Part shown: in pieces, positions 7,006-11,390 of the stretch
How positions within the stretch are numbered: position 1 is the first letter of the stretch
How the letters are laid out: each line of letters opens with the position of its first letter
Assembly: GCA_037441125.1 (NCBI GenBank)
Contig: JBBIST010000092.1
Coordinates: 1 to 11,390, forward strand
Direction of reading: 5' to 3'
Origin: JALHMQ01 sp037441125
GTDB taxonomy: Bacteria > Pseudomonadota > Gammaproteobacteria > Burkholderiales > Burkholderiaceae_F
DNA length: 11,390 nt
Made by a program: the position numbers and the translations under genes
Notes under the pieces: model-generated
Told to the model about the DNA's origin: nothing
The model's input: the letters and a program-made list of their open reading frames with translations, nothing else
The model's database searches: none

Positions 7006-7203
7006 TTAGCCGTACGGCAGCATGCGACGCACGGACTTCACGTCGGCTTCGTGCATGTTGACCGCGCCGCGCAGGTGGCGCTTCGCCTTGGTGGTCTTCT
7101 TGGTGAGGATGTGGCGCTTGAACGCCTGGCCGCGCTTGATCGAGCCGCTGGCGCGGATCGCAAAGCGCTTGGCGGCGCTCTTTTTCGTCTTCATCTTCGG
7201 CAT
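7006..7203 (-). CDS. rpmI: 50S ribosomal protein L35
   Basis: A 65-aa highly basic ribosomal protein, the standard L35 length, starting MPKMKTKKSAAKRF. Further conserved parts are GSIKRGQAFKRHILTKK and KAKRHLRGAVNMHEAD. The start ATG 7203-7201 is preceded by a purine-rich AAGGAAGGGA; a second in-frame ATG three codons later is less likely. It is part of the infC-rpmI-rplT translation unit: its TAA lies inside the Shine-Dalgarno sequence of rplT, and the 135-nt leader upstream is rich in hairpins. Confidence 0.98.
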   Translation of the reverse strand: MPKMKTKKSAAKRFAIRASGSIKRGQAFKRHILTKKTTKAKRHLRGAVNMHEADVKSVRRMLPYG

Positions 7204-7237
7204 CTGCCGTCCCTTCCTTCTTCGATGAGTGCGGGCG

Positions 7238-7335
7238 CCTCCGTAGCGGAGGGCTTGCGGCCCGACTTCACTTGTCATCCGCGCCGGCTTAGGCCGTGCG
7301 GTCCCTGCGTAGCGCGCCGCGCCGCGGCGGCGCGC
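7238..7335 (-). promoter_or_regulatory. Structured infC-rpmI leader, possible L20 operator
   Basis: Just past the infC stop the RNA can form an all-G/C 9-bp stem (plus-strand arms 7312-7320 and 7327-7335, 6-nt loop). No T-tract follows, so it is not an intrinsic terminator. Nearer rpmI is a 6-bp stem CCTCCG/CGGAGG with a 3-nt loop (7238-7252), which competes for two bases with a GGGC/GCCC hairpin (7251-7263). In E. coli L20 binds this interval to repress rpmI. Whether these hairpins form that operator cannot be told by eye. Confidence 0.4.
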
Positions 7336-7338
7336 CGG

Positions 7339-7860
7339 TCACTTCTTCTTCTTCGGTCCCAACATCATGATCATCTGCCGGCCTTCCAGGCGCGGCATCG
7401 ACTCGACCACCGCCAGATCCTCGACGTCGCCGCGCACCCGCTCGAGCAGCTTCGCGCCCAGTTGCTGGTGCGCCATCTCGCGGCCACGGAAGCGCAGGGT
7501 CACCTTCGCCTTGTCGCCCTCGGCCAGGAACTCGCGCATCTTGCGCAGCTTGGTCAGGTAGTCGTGATCGTCGGTCGCGGGGCGGAACTTCACCTCCTTG
7601 ATCTCGATGATCTTCTGCTTGAGCCTGGCCTCGTGCGCCTTCTTCTGCTCCTGGTACTTGAACTTGCCGTAGTCCATCAAACGACAGACCGGCGGCTGCG
7701 CCGTGGGAGCGATCTCGACCAGATCGACGTCGGCCTCTTCGGCCATGCGCAGCGCTTCGAGCGTGCGGACGATTCCGAGCGGTTCGCCTTCCTGTCCGAC
7801 CAGGCGGACTTCCGGAACACCGATTTCACGGTTCAGGCGATGCGTGCGTTCCTGAGCGAT
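7339..7860 (-). CDS. infC: Translation initiation factor IF-3 (ATC start)
   Basis: IF-3 binds the 30S subunit, keeps it free of 50S and rejects wrong start codons. The product is 173 aa from ATC 7860-7858 (read as Met). The N-domain runs THRLNREIGVPEVRLVGQEGEPLGIV through APTAQPPVCRLMDYGKFKYQE, then a Lys-rich linker helix (KKAHEARLKQKIIEIKEV), then the C-domain (KFRPATDDHDYLTKLRK, KVTLRFRGREMAHQQLG, EGRQMIMMLGPKKKK). No ATG, GTG or TTG lies in frame near the N-terminus. The first in-frame ATG would delete half the N-domain, so a rare start is required, as with AUU in E. coli infC. It starts 25 nt after thrS. Confidence 0.97.
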   Translation of the reverse strand: MAQERTHRLNREIGVPEVRLVGQEGEPLGIVRTLEALRMAEEADVDLVEIAPTAQPPVCRLMDYGKFKYQEQKKAHEARLKQKIIEIKEVKFRPATDDHDYLTKLRKMREFLAEGDKAKVTLRFRGREMAHQQLGAKLLERVRGDVEDLAVVESMPRLEGRQMIMMLGPKKKK

Positions 7861-7873
7861 GGTGAACTTCTCC
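7858..7873 (-). promoter_or_regulatory. infC ribosome binding site with ATC start codon
   Basis: GGAG (7873-7870) lies 9 nt before ATC (7860-7858) on the minus strand, and the upstream spacer to the thrS stop is pyrimidine-rich. IF-3 discriminates against non-AUG starts, so this codon is expected to let IF-3 repress its own synthesis. Confidence 0.85.
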
Positions 7874-7885
7874 GAAAGAGGAAAA

Positions 7886-9811
7886 CTAAGCCGTGCCGCC
7901 GACGTTGCGCCGCTGCGCGATGTCCTCGCGCAGCCGCGCCGCCAGCGCCTCGACCGGCATCGCGCCGAGATCGACGCCGCCGCGGGCCCGCACGGCCACC
8001 GTATGCGCCTGCATTTCCTTGTCGCCCACCACGAGGATGTACGGCAGCTTCTGCAGCGCAAGGGCGCGGATCTTATAGGTGATCTTCTCGTTGCGCAAAT
8101 CGGCTTCGACTCTAAAGCCTTGTTTTTGCAGCGTTTGCGCAACCTCGCCGGCGTAGGCGGCCTGACCCTCCGAGATGTTGGCGACCGCCGCCTGCACCGG
8201 CGCCAGCCAGGGCGGCAGCGCGCCGGCGTGGTTCTCGATCAGGATACCAATGAAGCGCTCGAGCGAGCCGACGATCGCCCGATGCAGCATCACCGGCACC
8301 TTGCGCGTGTTGTCCTCGGCCACGTACTCGGCGCCGAGCCGCACCGGCATCGAGAAGTCGACCTGCATCGTGCCGCACTGCCAGGTGCGACCGATCGCGT
8401 CCTTCAGGTGGTACTCGATCTTCGGCCCGTAGAAGGCGCCGTCACCGGGACTGACCGCGAACTGCACGCCGGAACGGCGCAGCGACTCCATCAGCGCCTG
8501 CTCGGCGCGGTCCCAGCTTTCGTCCGAACCGATCCGCTGCTCGGGCCGGGTCGCGACCACGTAGCGGACCTCGCGGAAACCGAAGTCGGCGTAGACCTTC
8601 TGCAACTGCGCGGTGAAGGCGACGCACTCGTCGAGGATCTGGTTCTCGGTGCAGAAGATGTGGCCGTCGTCCTGGGTGAAGCCGCGCACCCGCATCAGCC
8701 CGTGCAGCGCGCCCGAGGCTTCATTGCGGTGGCACTGGCCGAACTCGCCGTAGCGCAACGGCAGGTCACGGTAGCTGCGCAGGTCGGACTTGTAGATTTG
8801 CACGTGGCCCGGGCAGTTCATTGGCTTCAGGGCGTAGTAGCGGTTCTCCGACTCGGTCGTGAACATGTGCTCGCGGTACTTCTCCCAGTGGCCCGAGGCC
8901 TCCCACAGCGAACGGTCTAGGATCTGCGGCGCCTTGACCTCGCGGTAGCCGCAGTCGCGATACACCTGCCGCATGTACTGCTCGACCGCCTGCCAGATCG
9001 ACCAGCCCTTGGGATGCCAGAACACCAGGCCCGGCGCCTCGTCCTGGAAGTGGAACAGGTCGAGATCCTTGCCGAGCTTGCGGTGGTCGCGGCGCTCGGC
9101 CTCCGCCAGCATGTGCAGGTAGGCGTCCTGGTCTTCCTTGCTCGCCCAGGCGGTGCCGTAGATGCGCTGGAGCATCTCGTTGCGGGAGTCGCCGCGCCAG
9201 TAGGCGCCGGCCACCTTCATCAGCTTGAACACCCGCAGCCGGCCGGTGCTCGGCACGTGCGGTCCCCGGCACAGATCGACGAAGGCACCCTCACGGTACA
9301 GCGAGATCCCCTCGTCGGCCGGGATCGAGGCGATGATCTCGGCCTTGTACTTCTCGCCGATCGACTCGAAGAAGCGCACCGCGTCGTCGCGCCGCCAGTG
9401 CTCGCGCACGACCTTCTCGTCCTTCTTCGCCAGCTCGGCCATCTTGTTCTCGATCGCCGCCAGATCCTCGGGCGTGAACGGCCGCTGGTACGAAAAGTCG
9501 TAGTAGAAGCCGTTGTCGATCACCGGGCCGATCGTCACCTGCGCCTCGGGGAACAGCTCCTTGACCGCGTAGGCGAGCAGATGCGCGGTCGAGTGGCGGA
9601 TGATCTCCAGAGCGTCGGCGTCCTTGTCGGTGACGATCTCGAGCTTCGCGTCGCGGTCGATGACGTGCGAGGTGTCGACCAGCTTGCCGTCGATGCGGCC
9701 GGCGATCGCCGCGCGCGCAAGCCCGGCACCGATGCTCGCCGCCACCGCGGCGACGCTCACCGGCGCATCGAAGCTGCGCACGGCGCCGTCGGGAAGCTGT
9801 ACTGAGATCAT
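7886..9811 (-). CDS. thrS: Threonyl-tRNA synthetase
   Basis: Charges tRNA-Thr in the cytoplasm and edits Ser-tRNA-Thr. The protein has 641 aa, close to E. coli's 642. Domains: TGS (1-60); N2 editing domain (about 61-225) with His73/His77 in HSTAHLL and Cys181/His185 in DLCRGPH; class II catalytic core (about 240-535); C-terminal anticodon-binding domain (about 537-641). Zinc ligands are Cys333 (MNCPGH), His384 (DDGHIFC) and His510 (LHRAIVG). Motif 2 is FGQCHRNEASGALHGLMRVR; motif 3 is GSLERFIGILIENHAG. ATG 9811-9809 has a GGAG 7 nt upstream. The leader carries a terminator-type hairpin ending 16 nt before the start. First gene of the translation cluster. Confidence 0.98.
   Translation of the reverse strand: MISVQLPDGAVRSFDAPVSVAAVAASIGAGLARAAIAGRIDGKLVDTSHVIDRDAKLEIVTDKDADALEIIRHSTAHLLAYAVKELFPEAQVTIGPVIDNGFYYDFSYQRPFTPEDLAAIENKMAELAKKDEKVVREHWRRDDAVRFFESIGEKYKAEIIASIPADEGISLYREGAFVDLCRGPHVPSTGRLRVFKLMKVAGAYWRGDSRNEMLQRIYGTAWASKEDQDAYLHMLAEAERRDHRKLGKDLDLFHFQDEAPGLVFWHPKGWSIWQAVEQYMRQVYRDCGYREVKAPQILDRSLWEASGHWEKYREHMFTTESENRYYALKPMNCPGHVQIYKSDLRSYRDLPLRYGEFGQCHRNEASGALHGLMRVRGFTQDDGHIFCTENQILDECVAFTAQLQKVYADFGFREVRYVVATRPEQRIGSDESWDRAEQALMESLRRSGVQFAVSPGDGAFYGPKIEYHLKDAIGRTWQCGTMQVDFSMPVRLGAEYVAEDNTRKVPVMLHRAIVGSLERFIGILIENHAGALPPWLAPVQAAVANISEGQAAYAGEVAQTLQKQGFRVEADLRNEKITYKIRALALQKLPYILVVGDKEMQAHTVAVRARGGVDLGAMPVEALAARLREDIAQRRNVGGTA
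8072..8099 (-). promoter_or_regulatory. Candidate internal promoter for infC within thrS
   Basis: The minus strand has TATAAG (8077-8072, 5/6 to the -10 consensus), with a weak TTTGCG at 16 nt or TTGCGC at 15 nt as -35. It sits in an AT-richer stretch of thrS about 210 nt before infC. E. coli infC has promoters inside thrS. The -35 is poor and the bases also encode the conserved ITYKIR, so this is only a candidate. Confidence 0.28.
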
Positions 9812-9827
9812 CCGCCCACTCCAGAAG

Positions 9828-9858
9828 CGAAAAAGTGCGGTCGAGCCGCACTTTTTCG
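9828..9858 (-). terminator. Strong hairpin terminator between tRNA-Val and thrS
   Basis: A perfect 13-bp inverted repeat (CGAAAAAGTGCGG / CCGCACTTTTTCG) with a 5-nt loop. The GTGCGG core flanked by A- and T-runs makes it work in principle in both directions. On the minus strand it lies 102 nt after tRNA-Val and would end that transcript. It finishes 5 nt before the thrS Shine-Dalgarno sequence, so thrS transcripts started further upstream must pass through it. The interval 9859-9960 shows a TTGACC box but no matching -10. Confidence 0.85.
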
Positions 9859-9960
9859 ATCAACCGCATGCGTAGCGCGTACTCGTCCGGCCGGTCAGCT
9901 CTCGGTCAAGCAAGTTCGGCAAGTCAGCGCGTTCATCGCGGTGTCCGGGAAGCGGCGATC

Positions 9961-10037
9961 TGGTAGGCGCGATTGGACTCGAACCAACGACCCCCACCAT
10001 GTCAAGGTGGTGCTCTAACCAGCTGAGCTACGCGCCT
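9961..10037 (-). tRNA. tRNA-Val (anticodon GAC)
   Basis: A 77-nt cloverleaf with encoded CCA. The acceptor stem pairs AGGCGCG with CGCGCCT. The D-arm reads GTAGCTCAGCTGGTTAGAGC. The anticodon stem CCACC/GGTGG encloses loop TTGACAT, giving anticodon GAC (reads GUC and GUU). The T-arm has GGTTCGAGTCC. It is transcribed away from the acyltransferase gene and towards thrS, with a terminator hairpin between. Confidence 0.97.
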
Positions 10038-10057
10038 GCGCTCGATGCAGGACGCGG

Positions 10058-10063
10058 ATCATA
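10058..10063 (-). promoter_or_regulatory. Candidate -10 element of tRNA-Val
   Basis: The minus strand reads TATGAT (5/6 to consensus), 20 nt before the tRNA, followed by the GC-rich discriminator CCGCGTCC typical of stringent stable-RNA promoters. No good -35 is visible at normal spacing; a pair of GGTCAC repeats covers that position. Confidence 0.5.
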
Positions 10064-10073
10064 CACAAGCAGC

Positions 10074-10094
10074 GGTCACCGAAGGGTCACGGTG
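10074..10094. repeat. GGTCAC direct repeat in the tRNA-Val/acyltransferase divergent region
   Basis: GGTCAC occurs at 10074-10079 and 10085-10090, 11 bp apart (about one helical turn). CACCG/CGGTG (10077-10081, 10090-10094) overlaps it as an inverted repeat. It covers the -35 position of tRNA-Val and lies 64-84 nt before the plus-strand gene. It could be a protein-binding site or chance in GC-rich DNA. Confidence 0.35.
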
Positions 10095-10157
10095 CGATCA
10101 CGCCGCGGACACCTCGCGGCCATAGTCTGCGGGCGCGACAACTCTGGAAAGACGTGC

Positions 10158-10970
10158 ATGAGCGTGACCCACTCGAAGTCCGCGCGCACCCCCGGCGGGC
10201 CGGCTCGCGCCGCCGGCCCAGACCGCAACCGCAGCGACGCGCGTCTGACGCTGGCACTGGCGCGCAGCGCCGCCGATCTGAGCGACGCGCAGCGACTGCG
10301 CTACAAGGTGTTCGCCGAGGAGCTGGGCGCGCGCATCGACGGCGCAGACGGCCGCGACGCCGACGGGCTCGACGCCTACTGCGACCACCTGATCGTGCGC
10401 GACCAGGAGTCGATGCGCGTCGTCGGCACCTACCGGATCCTGCCGCCGCACCGCGCGCTCGAGGCCGGGCGCCTGTACTCGGAATCCGAGTTCGACCTCG
10501 CGCGCCTGACCCATCTGCGCCCGTCTCTGATCGAGGTCGGCCGCTCCTGCGTGCATCGCGACTACCGCTCCGGGGCAACGATCCTGCTGCTGTGGGCCGG
10601 CTTGGCCCGCTACATGCGCACGCACGGCTACCGGCACCTGATCGGCTGCGCCAGCGCGCCGCTTGCCGACGGCGGCATGCAGGCGGCGCGCGTGCGCGAC
10701 GAACTGCAGCCCTACCTGAGCGACGCCGAGTACCGGGTCTTCCCGCGCCTGCCGTTCCCGCACGAGCGCATCGAGCGCGCCGCCACCTGCGAGCTGCCGC
10801 CGCTGATCAAGGGCTATCTGCGCCTCGGCGCCAAGGTCTGCGGCGAACCGGCCTGGGATCCCGACTTCAACAGCGCCGATTTCCTGATCTGGCTCGCGCT
10901 CGATCAACTGCACCCGCGCTACGCGCGCCACTTCGACATCCTGGTGCAGCAGGCGCAGGCGGCGGCCTGA
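10158..10970 (+). CDS. GNAT-family N-acyltransferase, OlsB-like
   Basis: A 270-aa protein resembling OlsB and related GNAT acyltransferases (often labelled hemolysin-like). OlsB moves a 3-hydroxyacyl chain from acyl carrier protein to the alpha-amino group of ornithine, the first step to ornithine lipids. Seen motifs: LRYKVFAEELGA (48-59), DAYCDHLIVRD (72-82), VVGTYRILPP (88-97), YSESEFDL (107-114), IEVGRSCVHRDYR (125-137), LIGCASAPLADG (161-172) and the conserved end ELPPLIKGYLRLGAKVCGEPAWDPDFN. The first 25-30 residues are an unconserved polar tail. Start ATG 10158-10160 has GGAAAG 8 nt upstream; CATAGT at 10121-10126 might be a -10. The usual partner, an OlsA/PlsC-type acyltransferase, is not in the window, so the product (ornithine lipid or another N-acyl amino acid) is uncertain. 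Confidence 0.88.
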   Translation: MSVTHSKSARTPGGPARAAGPDRNRSDARLTLALARSAADLSDAQRLRYKVFAEELGARIDGADGRDADGLDAYCDHLIVRDQESMRVVGTYRILPPHRALEAGRLYSESEFDLARLTHLRPSLIEVGRSCVHRDYRSGATILLLWAGLARYMRTHGYRHLIGCASAPLADGGMQAARVRDELQPYLSDAEYRVFPRLPFPHERIERAATCELPPLIKGYLRLGAKVCGEPAWDPDFNSADFLIWLALDQLHPRYARHFDILVQQAQAAA

Positions 10971-10973
10971 GCC

Positions 10974-11147
10974 ATGGGCGACGCAGCAACCCTTGCGTGG
11001 CGTCTGCTGCGCCAGGCGTGGCAGCGAATTGCCGACTGCTGGCAGTGCTCAGGCCCGGCGCTGCCCGATACGCAGCTCTTTCTCGGTCCCTTCCGCAGCC
11101 GCTCGAGCGCACCGGCCGCACCGGCACCGACTACGCGTTCGGATTGA
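10974..11147 (+). CDS. Doubtful 57-aa ORF after the acyltransferase gene
   Basis: An ATG three nt after the acyltransferase stop opens a 57-codon frame ending at TGA 11145-11147, overlapping the convergent permease gene by 17 nt. The N-terminal part is helical and Trp-rich (LAWRLLRQAWQRIADCW) and the C-terminal part is Ala/Pro/Ser/Arg-rich. I recognise no family. Its third positions are less GC-rich than those of the upstream gene, which argues against a well-used gene. It could be a small coupled protein, the stub of a lost OlsA-like acyltransferase, or simply noncoding. Confidence 0.25.
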   Translation: MGDAATLAWRLLRQAWQRIADCWQCSGPALPDTQLFLGPFRSRSSAPAAPAPTTRSD

Positions 11148-11390
11148 AGGGTTTGCCGAGCGAGCCCGGTATGTTGAGCCGGATCCAGGCCGGGTTGCGC
11201 GAGATCAGCGCCAGCACGACGATCGTCGCCAGATAGGGCGTCATCGACATCAACTGCGAGGCGACCTGCACGCCGAGCCCCTGCAGGTGCAATTGCAGCA
11301 TCGTCACGCCACCGAACAGATAAGCGCCGAGCACGACGCGCGCCGGCCGCCAGGTGGCGAACACCACCACCGCCAGCGCGATCCAGCCGC
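11131..11390 (-). CDS. ABC transporter permease, C-terminal part (5' end off window)
   Basis: Only the last 85 residues are visible. They form hydrophobic membrane stretches: GWIALAVVVFATW leading to ARVVLGAYLFGGVTMLQL, then MTPYLATIVVLALIS, ending RNPAWIRLNIPGSLGKPFNPNA. This resembles the C-terminus of inner-membrane permeases of the BmpA-associated (nucleoside/purine-type) ABC importers, where LGAYLFGG and a final PYLATIVVLALIS helix followed by a short cytoplasmic tail ending SLGKPF are typical. The exact substrate cannot be told from this piece. The gene is convergent with the acyltransferase, and I see no clear terminator between them. Confidence 0.82.
   Translation of the reverse strand, partial: GWIALAVVVFATWRPARVVLGAYLFGGVTMLQLHLQGLGVQVASQLMSMTPYLATIVVLALISRNPAWIRLNIPGSLGKPFNPNA

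Noticed and set aside
7861..8142. Upstream extension of infC to an ATG inside thrS
   Set aside because: The extension overlaps the ThrRS coding region in another frame and has no IF-3 similarity; the ATC start with its GGAG is better.
7859..8920. A 353-codon plus-strand frame opposite thrS
   Set aside because: It is antisense to the conserved ThrRS reading frame and has no family features.
9800..9869. A short upstream ORF (ATG 9869, MRLIEKV...) as a thrS leader peptide
   Set aside because: It is not rich in Thr codons, crosses the hairpin and continues far into thrS in another frame, so it is probably chance.
9905..9940. TTGACC box on the minus strand as a thrS promoter
   Set aside because: No acceptable -10 lies 15-19 nt downstream; a lone -35 match is too weak to annotate.
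11109..11125. GCACCGGC tandem copy near the permease 3' end as a regulatory repeat or terminator
   Set aside because: It is a short GC-rich direct repeat with no stem and no T-tract, in low-complexity sequence.

Overview
This window looks like an ordinary core-chromosome segment of a high-GC Proteobacterium, most likely a betaproteobacterium and perhaps Burkholderiales. The evidence is protein-level resemblance (PheT, IF-3, ThrRS, the extended Pcm and IhfA N-termini), gene order, and strongly GC-ending codons. Nearly everything is on the minus strand, so transcription runs from high to low coordinates. I see no mobile element, CRISPR array, rRNA or defence system. I did not find a convincing new system. 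The interesting material is regulatory structure between and inside housekeeping genes.

Layout, following minus-strand transcription. The right edge carries the 3' end of an ABC transporter permease (11131-11390, minus). It converges on a plus-strand GNAT/OlsB-type N-acyltransferase (10158-10970), which is followed by a doubtful 57-codon ORF. Divergent from the acyltransferase is tRNA-Val(GAC) (9961-10037), then a 13-bp-stem terminator hairpin lying 16 nt before the thrS start. The classical translation cluster follows: thrS, infC, rpmI, rplT, pheS, pheT, ihfA. This is the same order as in Escherichia coli. infC uses a non-canonical ATC start, as expected from IF-3 autoregulation. A GC-rich hairpin lies between infC and rpmI, where L20-mediated control acts in E. 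coli. A terminator-like hairpin with a broken T-tract lies between rplT and pheS, where E. coli has the pheST attenuator. ihfA overlaps the end of pheT by 4 nt.

After ihfA come a small MerR-family regulator and tRNA-Pro(GGG) with its own -10 element and an intrinsic terminator. The stationary-phase survival/repair block follows: surE, pcm and an nlpD-like LysM lipoprotein that runs off the left edge. In many proteobacteria rpoS comes after nlpD, so it may lie just outside the window.

How the genes work together: ThrRS and PheRS charge tRNAs, IF-3, L35 and L20 serve initiation and the 50S subunit, and the two tRNAs supply decoding. IHF-alpha and the MerR protein are DNA-binding regulators. 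SurE, Pcm and the LysM lipoprotein deal with nucleotide pools, damaged proteins and cell-wall separation. No gene-free stretch exceeds 300 bases. The largest gaps are 10971-11130 (about 160 nt, holding the doubtful small ORF), 7204-7338 (135 nt, hairpins), 10038-10157 (120 nt, divergent promoters), 9812-9960 (149 nt, terminator plus unassigned sequence) and 6534-6633 (100 nt, attenuator-like hairpins).
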